The notes: generated from the sequence alone by a model not told the origin. Counted from the first letter of the stretch, positions 1 through 9,934 are shown. The stretch: DNA of 52,076 bases from Byssochlamys sp. IMV 00236 (GCA_001931875.2 MSJH02000448.1:1-52076), one strand, 5' to 3'. Made by a program: numbers and translations.

Positions 1-28
<28 letters not shown>
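1..28. repeat. Poly-T run at contig edge
   Basis: Twenty-eight consecutive T at the left edge. On the minus strand it is a poly-A lying just inside the second intron of the oligoribonuclease gene. The far end of the contig also finishes in poly-T, so this is most simply an assembly break at a homopolymer. Confidence 0.95.
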
Positions 29-31
<3 letters not shown>

Positions 32-39
32 TTTTATAC

Positions 40-245
40 TTTGGCTACAATGTTTAAGTCGCCATCAGTAATCAACACTGCAATCTCAATCAAGTGATCT
101 TTGCTAATGTCAAGACCAGTCATCTTAAAAAAAATGAGAGTTGATATTTATATAACATAAATACTTTCCTTACCTCACAATCTATCCAAACTAAAGGGTT
201 CTTAATCATGTTGAAAGCGCGTTTGGCAACAAAAGAAATTGACAT
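40..245 (-). CDS. REX2: Oligoribonuclease (REXO2/Rex2-like), 5' part only
   Basis: DEDDh 3'-5' exoribonuclease of the oligoribonuclease family, which degrades very short RNAs, mainly in mitochondria. The start is ATG at 245. Exon 1 (245-174) encodes 24 residues ending NPLVWIDCE. A 50-nt intron (173-124, GTAAGG..AAG) follows. Exon 2 (123-40) gives MTGLDISKDHLIEIAVLITD and then GDLNIVAK. The D and E of WIDCE and the following MTGL are the Exo-I catalytic motif; DGDLNIVA is typical of the family. After K52 a new donor (GTATAA) starts, and the contig ends inside that intron, so about 70% of the expected ~180-200 residues is missing. Its promoter side faces the MULE/Fanzor relic. Confidence 0.88.
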
Positions 246-429
246 GCAAAAAAAAAAAAGAGGGTTGCCATGTCATCTAAAAGTCACACTTTGTGTCCTG
301 TTTCGCTACTTACAGGAACTTAAAATTTAGAATGAAGGAAAAATTTTGGTTTGTTGTTGGCTAGTATTATGCTTGTATTTGCTACTTGCTCATTTGTTAC
401 ACGGTACAGATTTTCTCTATAAGAGCGTT

Positions 430-1130
430 AGGCAGCAAGAAGATTGGCCATCTTGGCTGTTATATTAACTTGAGGCATAGAAGAATGTTCTGTAGCAACG
501 ACTCTGTTCTCAGCGGCAATATTAATAGTATCAAAGTGATCAACCGAGTCTACTTGCTCAAACGATACAATATTTCTTATAAAATGCAAGTCAGTTTTAG
601 CATATGTTGTTTACAAATACATACATCCCGCAACCCACTCCTAAAAGGAGTTATTCCAGCATGTAAACGATTGAGCAGATACACATGCTTACGAGCAATG
701 TTATTGTATCTGAAATCGTTACAAGTGCAGCCCTTCATTTCTTTTTCCATTACAGTGATTTCGTGTTGAAGTTCTATATTGCTGGACGATTGGACTAGAT
801 AACCTCCAGGTGTAGTCATATCAGGAATGCGCTCCATATTGATTTGATCAACTTTTATTTGCCTCGTCCTTCTTTTTTTTTTTTTTTTCTTTAAGACCCA
901 CTCTATCAACGTTTAGCATCAGTCTTTGGATATTCTAGAGATAGTCCTCTTCAGCATCACTCACTGATATGAATATCAGTCTGTCCACTCTTCTGTTTTG
1001 TTTTCTTTTTAAACGTGTCGTTTTCAATTGCTTATGTCAGCTTTCGATATAGTTGTTCGTCTCCATATTAGTATAGATAGCAGACTGATATGCTCTTATT
1101 CAATGCTTGAAATTGCCATTGTTAAAGTAT
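430..1130 (-). pseudogene. MULE transposase C-terminal relic with SWIM zinc finger (copy 1)
   Basis: Minus-strand translation gives broken segments typical of the C-terminus of Mutator-like transposases. Near 1080-940: AYQSAIYTNMETNNYIES, a stop where Trp is expected, HKQLKTTRLKRKQNRRVD, then RLIFISVSDAEEDYL. Near 790-690 there is a SWIM-type finger, CTCNDF...ARKHVYLLNRL, in which the third zinc ligand (usually C before xH) has become K. A tail continues to about 430. The same order of motifs occurs in copy 2 at 6202-7120. Stops, the lost ligand and missing N-terminus mark it as dead. It lies head-to-head with a Fanzor relic. The family call rests on the NNYxESWHxQLK...R.D.LI pattern plus SWIM; the exact transposon class is inferred. 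Confidence 0.7.
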
Positions 1131-2076
1131 GAAATGCATAGATAATAAATTAGCTACGTTGTTGTATCCACGCTACCATTCAGTGCTTAAATACAATATC
1201 TAGAGCCGAACCTAATGTTACTATAAGATCTGCTACACCTTAATCGAATGTTGTCAACTCGGTTTAAATATCTCTGCTTCTTAATATATAATTATAGATT
1301 GTGCTATTATCTCTCTTCTCTTTACTTTATTCCAAATAAAGATACACACAGCCTCATTGTACTTTTACTTTGTCTGATGCTATTACAAAGCTAAATACAA
1401 CACTCTGAGCTTGAATCAAGGAAGATCTGTAGCAATGAAAAGTCGTAAACTATTTGTACTCTATTTTGATACAACACGAGAGGTAAAACGCTTTACTGTT
1501 CGCTCCAAATCACCAAAATATTATACTGAGTTTTCTAGCATCTTTAATTTTATGAAGGCTTATAAATGCCGCGAGAACAAGGGTCGAAATTATAGCAATA
1601 GAAAGCAGTCTGAGGATTACATTGCTCGTGTTGTGTTAGGATTCACAGATCCTAAAGAGCCGTTTAAATTAGCTCATGTTTCAACCGGAAAACATCGCAA
1701 AAATATCTGAGCAGCATACAGACAAAAAGTTATAATCCGGGTTTGACCGCTTCGGAATAGTCAATAAGATCAAAGAAGAACAGTTGTAGCGTATGAGATT
1801 ACGTCTCTTGGAGGAACATATAGGAGCCATGCTCCTGCTCCTGTTAAAGTCATAATTAGCTTCTTATATTTACAAAAATGTATACAGAACACACTAACAC
1901 TATGTTATTTATAAGCTGTACAAAGAGCTATAACAATGAAAACAATTGTAATTCCTGCTGATAAGTTTAATACTTCCCAAAAATCCTGTCATTGCCTTGG
2001 ATAGCTAAAAAAAAAAAGTTTAGACTTACTAGGTTCGGTCAGCTTCCTGATGAGCCGCGCTCTACAAAAAAATGCC

Positions 2077-2379
2077 TCAACGAAGAAGATTGCTTCTTAC
2101 ATAGATCCAATGTTCGTCCACAAAAAACTCCTCCAAGTAATTGAGATAAAAGTGATTATTATTTTTAGACTCGGAACTTACTCCCTTTCTTTTTAGAGCA
2201 TGCTTGGCCAACTTATCCATTGAAATTGTGCTCTCAATGTCCAGTGAATAATTTAGTTGACTTGGTAGAAATAAGGCAAGCTTCTTTTGTGTTCTTCCTT
2301 GACAAGCATTAATTAGGCTATAAACATCTCTACAGCATATCAAAGCTGAATAATTTATATGGGGCAATAGCCAGTTCAT
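2077..2379 (-). other. Uninterrupted 100-codon ORF of unknown nature inside the Fanzor relic
   Basis: An open frame on the minus strand encodes a coding-like peptide (INYSALICCRDVYSLINACQ near the start, LNYLEEFFVDEHWIYVRSN near the end). The listed start is not an AUG context I trust. I do not recognise the family. It sits in the extra sequence separating the two halves of the copy-1 Fanzor relic, so it may be a fragment of an inserted element. No promoter or partner gene is evident. Confidence 0.3.
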
Positions 2380-2859
2380 ATTCTACTAAAATATGTACAC
2401 TTCAAATTAATATTACCCAAAAGAGTCCATATGCTTATCCTGTACTTTAGATGTGTGGTATTCAAACATATTTCACGCTTATTGAAACTAAGGAAATTAC
2501 CCTTACAATAACAGAAATTAGTACATAAAAATAGGAAACCCTTAATTAAGCTACTTTACTTCAAAATAACTGTTAAACCCACGTCAACTATAGTCCCACA
2601 GTAAACTTAAAGTAAAAATAAGAGCTACCCTTTATCAATAAAAGGATTAATTCAGTTTTACTGTATTTTGTTGTCTCTAATATTAGCATTTGGCTTTAAA
2701 ATTTACACAAATTTCTGAAAAAGGTGATCAAAGGATTATAGAAAAACACAACAATGACAATAATGATAACAGTGCTTATATTTCTTTGAAAACGAACAAG
2801 TGCATGCAGTTAATATTGAGTGGCAAATAGCATCTTTTAGGTCCTAAGATATGGCAGAA

Positions 2860-3165
2860 TATAACTACGTACACGCCTTTGAGCAAAGATGAAAAACAAG
2901 TAGAGTTTGGTGAGTGCATTGATGCAATTGAATTTTACAAATAATGCTTTTGTTATAAATATGACATAGATGAGCTAAGAAAGAAACTATATAGTCTAAA
3001 GCAAGCAAAATGCAGCGAATCCTTTTCTCCAATAACCAAAGATAAACTGAAGGGGTATGAAACAGCAGCTACGCATTCAGAGCTATACATTCGATATTTC
3101 ACGGGCAGCGAGTGTGTCGAAAGACGAACCCCAGGTATTTCCAAACGAATTTTAGAATGTTGAAA
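2860..3165 (+). other. Coding-like relic of unknown family preceding the Fanzor zinc-ribbon remnant
   Basis: One plus-strand frame is open apart from a TAA near 2941 and reads YDIDELRKKLYSLKQAKCSE, then FSPITKDKLKGYETAATHSE and LYIRYFTGSECVERRTPGIS before a TGA near 3161. Composition is coding-like but I cannot name the family. It runs directly into the CSHCSAGNR zinc-ribbon fragment, so it may be diverged Fanzor sequence or part of an insertion. Confidence 0.25.
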
Positions 3166-3432
3166 TGTTAGCAGACGATGAAATAGCCCAGCAGAAGAGC
3201 ACTTACCCATTGAAGGTGTGTAGTCATTGTTCAGCTGGTAATCGTATGTGAGTACGTCCAGTCTCTGTTTTATACATGTACGAGTAATTTAATACAGTTT
3301 TGGTAGATCTGAAATTGAGACGTGAATGTAGCAATGGATACTCGGTCAATTTTGACACATTATATTTTGTCTAACTACAATCAAGATCAGGATCGCGTCA
3401 AAGAGACACAAAAAATGTGTAGGGCTTTTTAG

Positions 3433-3746
3433 GACAAGTCATTTAGCCTTTTTAATTACGCCTACTAATTTAGTAAGTGAAAAACAAAAAAAAAAGTAAC
3501 GTAACTAATGGGCGTGTGTCTAAAATTAACATAACATACAAGACATAGGGTATCAAGCATGACCCCCTACTTTTTTCATTCTTGAAGTTTGCCAAGCTCT
3601 GTAGCTTCGGAGGCCCAATTTTATCTTTCTCTCTTGTCATTTTATCTCTCTCTATTTCTCTCTTTTTGTACGCCCAGAAAAAAGTCTTGGATATTTTTTC
3701 TTTTTCTTCTTTATAATAATTTCAGGAACTATAGAACAATAACAAC
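3433..3746. other. Intergenic / upstream region of the PRA1 gene
   Basis: AT-rich stretch between the end of the Fanzor relic and the PRA1-family ATG. It contains the 13-nt palindrome TACTAATTTAGTA near 3460 and a long TC-rich tract (about 3620-3720) typical of leaders in this window. No gene is seen. Confidence 0.6.
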
Positions 3747-4385
3747 ATGTCAACACCACTTCTCTCAAACGAAACAGCACAAACTATCGGTGCAGCTGCA
3801 ACATCTATTGCTAATGACGCTCGATTCTCCTTTTTACAAAAGTTTCGCGAGGAACGTCTATCGAATCTTCGACCTCTTGGCGATTTCTTTGATAAGAATA
3901 GAATGAGCTTCACTACCTCATTTCACACCATCAGTCAACGATGGAAGTAAGTGTTACAATTTATGATTGACAACTTGTTAATTCTTTACAGTTACAACTT
4001 GCAATACTTTTCTGCTAATTACTTATTAATTGTCCTCGCCTTGAGTATCTATGCCATGTAAGCTTTTTATTTGTTTATCATTATTGTTTTCTTATATTAT
4101 CATAGTATCACCAGTTGGTGGCTTCTTTTCACCATTGGCTTTATCGCTGGCGGCTTCTATGTGATCTCACGCTTAGATGGACCTGTGACGATCGGAAACA
4201 CGGTTTTATCACCTTCATCACTCTATGGTATCTATGCCGGTGCCTCGATCATCTTGTTACTATTCTCAGGTGCAACAGGTGCCATCTTTTGGATCATTGG
4301 TGCCGCAGCTATCCTCATTCTCGGTCATGCGGCCATTATTGAACCAGGACTTGAAGGTGAATTCTCTGCAGATGGACAAGTATAA
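3747..4385 (+). CDS. PRA1-family (Yip3/prenylated Rab acceptor) membrane protein
   Basis: PRA1 proteins are small ER/Golgi membrane proteins that bind prenylated Rab GTPases and help deliver them to membranes. Exons: 3747-3946, 3992-4057, 4106-4385, giving about 181 residues. Visible family features: an N-terminal cytosolic stretch with LRPLGDFFDKNRMSFTTSF, then RWNYNLQYFSANYLLIVLAL, a hairpin-type hydrophobic segment, and a second pair of hydrophobic stretches (WWLLFTIGFIAGGFYVI and IYAGASIILLLFSGATGAIF) ending in an acidic tail. Introns have GTAAGT/GTAAGC donors. The ATG follows a TC-rich leader. The stop is only 23 bp from the stop of the convergent Oca-like gene. Confidence 0.88.
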
Positions 4386-4408
4386 AAGGAACTTTATTCA
4401 AATAAATA

Positions 4409-5130
4409 TCAAGCTTCCTTTCGTAGCTCTTGTTCTTCCTCAGCCTATATAAAAATAAGCATATAGATCTTTTTTTTTCTTTACTATACACTTACCAGCA
4501 TCTTTTGTTGATGAATGAACCATGAGGGCAAATGTAAGGGTAGTGTGACCAAATCAAGATCAAATAGTTCTATAAATTGCTCATTCACATATCTCGCTTT
4601 GGATCCTGCATAAGCTCGATACTGACAACAATATAAGTAAAGTCTTTCTTAAATAGTGATACATACTTCGGTCACAATCGAACTAAAATTCCATCCTTCC
4701 AGCTTTCTTAAGCAACCCACCAAGGTACCAGTTTCATGAATACCTGAGCTATTATGAAATGTTGAACTACTTTTCTTTTTTATACATACTTGTCTTACGT
4801 GCACATGATCAAAATAGGGTGAGTTTCAGCATTTAGAATGAGTTCGAGTCCTTCCTTGATCAACTCTTCAGAAACAGGCCGCCACGTCGAAGGCTGTGTT
4901 GGTTTCCATGTGGCCATGCCAACATGGACCAGTTGAATGTTCCCTTCTTCAATAAAATTAGTTGTTACTCTATTCGGAAGCTCAGGACTAAGCATCACTA
5001 GTGTTTTAAATCCAAACTGTTTCAAAAAGGTAAAATTGGCTTGTTGAATCATGTCTGACCGGTAAATGCCTGGTTCGACAATACCAAATTGTTCAGGTGG
5101 GCATAGGAAACTGAGTGCATTCGTTCCCAT
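4409..5130 (-). CDS. Oca/Siw14-family atypical protein tyrosine phosphatase, signature altered
   Basis: Four exons (5130-4799, 4748-4667, 4621-4496, 4444-4409) encode about 191 residues. The N-terminus carries the family hallmark PPEQFGIVEPGIYRSDMIQQ, followed by NFTFLKQFGFKTLVMLSPEL, as in fungal Oca1/Oca2/Siw14 proteins, which act in inositol-pyrophosphate or stress-related signalling. The P-loop reads MCTSGIHETG: the cysteine is present, but the usual histidine before it is Met and the CX5R arginine position is Glu. Catalysis is therefore doubtful; non-catalytic Oca subunits exist in yeast, so a structural role is plausible. The C-terminus ends in a charged EEEQELRKEA helix. A TTG codon lies in frame just upstream; I chose the first ATG. 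Confidence 0.8.
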
Positions 5131-5201
5131 CAATTAATATAGAAATGAACAAAAGGAAAAAAAAAAATCTGTCTCTCTCTCTCTTTTTTTTCTTTTTTTT
5201 A

Positions 5202-6113
5202 ATGGCAACCAAAAGAGCAATCAATCTTCGATACAAACCCATTCACCCTACACCTACACCTACACCTACATCTACACCTCCGAAACCCAAGCCTAAGCTA
5301 GGTCCTCTCTTGTTTGGTGGCGCACTGCTATACGTGACAGCAACTTACGTGTCAATGAGTGTGCTCAAGAGTAAATCAGATACCACAGATAGATTATCAG
5401 GCAAGAAAGATCAAGATCCCGTATCTCCAAGCAACTTTGATACAACAGGCGTGTGGGACAGTGTAGCAAAGAAATACGATAAAGAAATTGGTTGGGATGA
5501 AGTTGTGATGGGCATGGGTCTGCTCAGACGTTGGCTAATAGGGAAAGCACAAGTAAGGACAGAGAGTGCGTTTCTTTCGTTTTATTAACCCTTTCTTAAG
5601 GGTGATGTTTTGGAAGTATCCACAGGTACTGGCCGTAATTTCGGTTATTATAAGCCAGATCAGGTCAATACAATCACATTTACAGATCGTCATGATTCTA
5701 TGCTCAATATGGCAAAAGAGAAATTTGAAGCTTATAAAGACAAGTTTCATCAAGCTTTTTTCGAAATAGCAAGCATCGACCAACAGACAAATAAAAAGTA
5801 TGATACGATTGTGGACACCTTTGGACTTTGCTCCTGTCAGGATCCAGTAGAAGCTCTAGTGCAATTGGCTGATCAATGCAAATCAAGCCAATCAAGAGTT
5901 CTACTTCTCGAACACGGCCGGTCTCATTATGACTGGTTAAATAGACTACTGGATTCAAATGTTGATAAACATGTCAAGCAATGGGGTTGTTGGTGGAACA
6001 GAGACATTGTGGGTCTATTTGAAAACGAACGGGTCAAGGACAAATTAGAGATTGTAGATGTATCTCGCTGGCATTTTGGAACAACCTGTTATATTGTCGC
6101 AAAACCTAAATAA
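5202..6113 (+). CDS. Oms1-like mitochondrial SAM-dependent methyltransferase
   Basis: Two exons (5202-5552 and 5601-6113, 48-nt intron) encode 287 residues. The N-terminus has a basic start, a PTPTPTPT-rich stretch (residues 19-27), and one hydrophobic segment LGPLLFGGALLYVTATYVSM (about 33-52), suiting an inner-membrane-anchored protein. The class I methyltransferase fold begins with GDVLEVSTGTGRNFGYY, the SAM-binding motif I; TFTDRHDSMLNMAKEKF is motif II and TIVDTFGLCSCQDPVEAL motif IV. The C-terminal LLLEHGRSHYDWLNRLLDSN and WNRDIVGL segments match the Oms1/METTL7-like group. The substrate is unknown; yeast Oms1 affects mitochondrial RNA processing. A TC-rich leader precedes the ATG, and the upstream neighbour is divergent with about 70 bp between starts. 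Confidence 0.85.
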
Positions 6114-6201
6114 AAAAAAATTTGTGACGACAATTATTTTTACGCATGCCCTTATTTTGCCCCCCTTTCTGAACTATAAGAATTTTTTTTTATTTTATGC
6201 T

Positions 6202-7120
6202 TTATTTTCTTTGTGTTTGCAAATTTATATTTGCTGTCAACAACTGTCTTAGTTCATAGTATATTTGTGACGGTCTATTGTTATTTTCAGATGTTAATTG
6301 TATACGACTTTCTAAAGCATGTCTGCATACATCCATGATGCTTGTCAACACCTCATCCGTTCTATCTCCAGCTTCAAATGGTACTTCTGATTGAAGCACA
6401 TCAGAGCTATCAGTAACTGCTTCGCTATGATCATTCTCTACAATATTCTGGATAAGTGCTGTCTCATCCATCATATGAACCCTCAAGCTAGAGCCAATTT
6501 CTAGGTAATGTCGTAAGTACACTGTAGCATTTCTCTTATTACTGTCATGACAATCTACCTTGGCTGTAAACCACACAGCTTTTATCGAAGCGATAAACCA
6601 AATACATATGTTTACAGGCACGCCTAATTCGTTGAAAATCTATACAATTGCATACAGTCATCATTCCTTGGTCAGTTGATATACTGTATGCAACTTCCAT
6701 CGTGAAAGATTTGACAATATAACAAACTTCTTCATCGATATACACTTTCTGCACCCTATCTCCTAATGACAATTCATTGATCTCTTCTGCTGTAATAATC
6801 CTCTCTAGTTTCTGAGCTCATACGTCCGATATTAGCAGCTATCCTTGTGATACTGTGCATAAAATCTGTATGAACATCATCAATCAAGATAAATATTAAG
6901 CAATCTAGTCTTCTATTTTCCTTTCTTTGCAAGTAATTTGTCTTCAGTTGATTATGCTAACTCTTAATGTAGTTGTTCTTTTCCATATTGGTGAAAATAT
7001 AAGGCTGGTAGGCAGCAGATCAATGTATGAACTTGTCATATTTAAGATAATGTCTCAAAAGGTACACCATAAGCTCTTTATATTCACCAAGAGTTCTTTG
7101 GAGCTATAAAGGCTTCTGAG
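6202..7120 (-). pseudogene. MULE transposase C-terminal relic with SWIM zinc finger (copy 2)
   Basis: Reading the minus strand from about 7120: RTLGEYKELMVYLLRHYLKY, a stop after KFIH, AYQPYIFTNMEKNNYIK, S-stop-HNQLKTNYLQRKENRRLD, CLIFILIDDVHTDF, then an intact SWIM finger CNCIDF...RRACKHMYLVYRF near 6660-6600 (CxC...CxH complete). An open tail of about 100 codons ends at a TAA at 6204-6202, 88 bp after the stop of the Oms1-like gene. In-frame stops replace expected Trp codons at several places and no N-terminal DDE core is present, so it is a truncated relic. It diverges from the Fanzor gene at 7239, the same arrangement as copy 1. Confidence 0.72.
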
Positions 7121-7238
7121 TAAATAACTCTCTTTGGCCTCTCATACATCAAACCCTTCAGAGCGGCCATCATGCCCCTGTAAGTAGTGTTGTTTCTTGC
7201 TGTGTTTCCAGTGAAAGTCGAATATTCTCTGGCCAAAT

Positions 7239-9934
7239 ATGGATAAGGGTATTAAAAGCAAACTACAATATTTAGTGATATAGACGATGATGATTCGTTC
7301 ATATTTAAATAATTGCTTCATTTTATTATATAATCTTATTATATTATATAGATATTTCTATACACCTAACAAGAAACGTAAGATTATATCTGTATAGAAC
7401 TTTGCTGGGTTTTCTGAGGAACGCAAAGGAAGAACAAAACAGTACATACAACGAAAGGTCCATTGGTAAGCTAATGCATAATTTTTTTTTACCTGCTATA
7501 TCTTTATGTCAACTTACTTCAATACACTAGCTAATAAAGCAGCAGATGGCGTAATACAATATAAGAAGTTTGAAGATTTGGATATCCAAATAGACGGTTT
7601 TGAACAATATTACAAGTATGTTCATTGCAAGTGTTGCATTTCCACACTTGACTAACTTGAATGGGTCATTTAGGAAAATACTTGGGATATATATCGATAA
7701 TTTTGATAAAGAAAAATACGAAAAAATCTCTGACTATGACTATGTAAAGAATAATAGCTACAAGCTGCTGTGCTTGAGCTCACAATTGTTAAAAGAAGCA
7801 GCTCAATATAACGCCAAAACCTGGAGCACTTTACCAAGACCAAGCCATGGAATGGGTAAGTCCTAACCGAGTATGCATAAACCTATTAATGCTCTTAATC
7901 ACTGGTAGTTTTTGTGCCACTCAGTGGGAGTGATTGCATGTATGGGTTATTAAAGCAAGCTCACAAAAGCAATCTCAAAATTCCGGCTCAATGCTTAACG
8001 GAAGAATATAGCTTTGAGACCAATAGAGTAAGCATTATTTGTACCTCAATTATATGTTTACTAACAGTGATACTTGTAGAGAGAAACAACCTTAATTGGA
8101 CCGACGAACTTCAAAGACGGCTACGGGAGCATTGTGTGGCAAGACAAGCTTTGGGAAACTTTGTTTAACATTAAATATATACAAAGAAAGCGTCGTAAGC
8201 CCAATGAAGGTATGCTTAAGGTATCCTTTGAATAATGTCAAGTTCCTTAAACTTTATTTTTGTGTGCTAGAATGTAACAATGCTATGATCGAGCTCGAAT
8301 ATGGCTGGAAAACAGATGGTCATATGGTCGCAATCTTATTTAAAAGAAAAACTGTTGGTAAATAGGAAGACACGTTTTATACGTGTAAAATACTTATTAG
8401 AGTTTTCTAATAGAGCGTATCCCACAGGATGAGAAAGAAATGAATCTGCTAAAGAGACGAGTAAATCTGGCAAATTGGAGCAAAGAGTTATAACCATTAA
8501 AAAAAGAACCCATGGGGTTGAGCATGACAGATAGAATAGTGGGCATAGATCCAGGTATGGACATTACGCGAGGGAACTCATGGAAGTGCTTATGTCGTAT
8601 ATAGGGCTTCGTGACATCTTCGTTATGGCAGATGGTTCGTCAGAAGATGTCAAAAACAAGAAAACAGTGAAGGAGAGATCAGTAAAGTTTGCAAACAATG
8701 AGTACAAGTAAGTACATATTTGCTTTTGCAATAGTATATTGATGTCTCTTTAGGGTGCGCTCGGGCTTTGACTGGTCAAAGCAAGTAGAATTAAAGAATA
8801 GAGAGGCTGCTGGGATGCAGGCAGTATACGATGAAATACCGAGTTTAGACAGCGGGGACAGCAACACTATCTTAAAGTATTTGCAAGTTCTTTCGAAAAA
8901 TCGCAAAAAGTAAGTAGCTGTATAATCATTATTATCGTGCTTAACTCTTGCAATGTATAGGATATTTTGCTTTATGAAGGGATACAGACATCGTGAAAAC
9001 AAAGGATATTTGTATAGTAATCGGCAAATTACAGACGATTACATGTGCCAACTTGTGCTGGCGAAAACCTCTCCTGGAGCCCCATGCGTGTTGGCGCATA
9101 AGACAAGCACCCAAAAAAGACAGAAAGCAAGAAGAGCCTTTAAAAAGAGCAATCAAGTAAATCAGGCTGATGATGGCAGGAGAACAGTGATTGCGTATGG
9201 TGATGCAAGCTTATCAGGAACGAAAAAAGGGTACACCCCTATACCAGTAAAGGTATACTAATATGAAACCTTTAACTAATCGTACGTACTAATGATCTCG
9301 TTTACACACAGAGGGCACAAAGGGCACTGGAAAAAAAAGCAATTGTTATCCCTGTCGATGAATTTCGAACAAGTATTACTTGTTGCAAATGCCACAGGAA
9401 GTTGGATAAGAAATACGAAGCACAGACACTAGTGTGTAATCATAGGTATGCAATTGATATGATTAAATTACGATTGTTGACATGGAGTCTCTTTATGTTC
9501 CAAAAGAAAACGAAGATTACGCCTAGGGGTTGAAAAGAATGCTGCAATGCACTGCTTGGACGATGACCGCCATGTCATCTGTAGAACATCACAGTGCTCA
9601 GAAAGAATGCCAAGCAGTAAGTCGTATAACACATGGAATCAAGTTTACTTGGTGTTAAGCTATGTCTATAGATTTCCCACCTGTCATTTACCAGCTGAAA
9701 CAATGCAAACTGTGTCCAGCTGGTAATGGCCAAGATATTGTAAGTACTTGTCCATAAAACAAGCGAAAATAGCCCTAACGAGAATAATAACAGGTCTGGC
9801 AGAGGGATATCAATGCAGCCATCAATATTCGCTCAACCTTGGTATCATACATTGGATCAGGGCACAAAATCTTTTCAAGACATCCCTCTTTGACTAGAGG
9901 AGGAGCCTTTGGCGGTGAGGGCGCCACCGAATAG
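7239..9934 (+). CDS. Fanzor (eukaryotic TnpB-like RNA-guided nuclease), possibly intact
   Basis: Proposed exons: 7239-7248, 7352-7465, 7531-7615, 7674-7855, 7909-8027, 8080-8209, 8271-8357, 8507-8554, 8605-8707, 8754-8909, 8961-9252, 9312-9445, 9507-9616, 9672-9739, 9794-9934, giving one open frame of about 592 codons. Motifs in order: NVRLYLYRTLLGFL near the N-terminus; GWKTDGHMVAILFKR; RuvC-I GIDPGLRDIFVMADGSS, whose Gly codon is split by a 50-nt intron; AYGDASLSGT; IPVDEFRTS, carrying the Glu thought to replace the canonical RuvC-II residue in Fanzors; zinc ribbon CCKC...CKLC; RuvC-III QRDINAAINI. Family knowledge: Fanzors cut DNA guided by an RNA encoded at the gene's 3' end. Uncertain points are the tiny first exon and 8358-8506, which must leave as one intron because a shorter splice (exon from 8414) brings in a TAA at 8491. 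It faces a MULE relic on the left and ends 147 bp before the eIF4A ATG. Confidence 0.8.

Larger units (their letters stand above)
1414..3432 (+). pseudogene. Fanzor/TnpB-like nuclease relic (copy 1), broken by extra sequence
   Basis: Recognised by comparison with the fuller copy at 7239-9934. 1480-1710 encodes IFNFMKAYKCRENKGRNYSN and EDYIARVVLGFTDPKEPFKL-AHVSTGK, matching IFCFMKGYRHRENKG, DDYMCQLVLAKTSPGAP and LAHKTSTQK there. 1800-1850 matches the YGDASLSGT..PVKV segment. 1940-2000 matches IPVDEFRTSITCCKC as IPADKFNTSQKSCHC, with the candidate catalytic E changed to K. The second zinc-ribbon half (CSHCSAGNR, about 3217-3243) and a RuvC-III-like segment (DVNVAMDTRSILTHYI, about 3320-3370) appear only after about 1.2 kb of other sequence; the open frame then stops near 3432. 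The N-terminal half and RuvC-I are absent. It is a decayed copy, perhaps split by an insertion. Confidence 0.72.

Noticed and set aside
386..769. 127-codon plus-strand ORF
   Set aside because: It is the shadow of the minus-strand MULE/SWIM relic, whose motifs are recognisable; the plus frame has no family resemblance.
8555..8604. Apparent frameshift right after the Fanzor GIDPG motif
   Set aside because: Removing 8555-8604 as a 50-nt GT-AG intron restores GIDPGLRDIFVMADGSS in frame, so no frameshift is needed.
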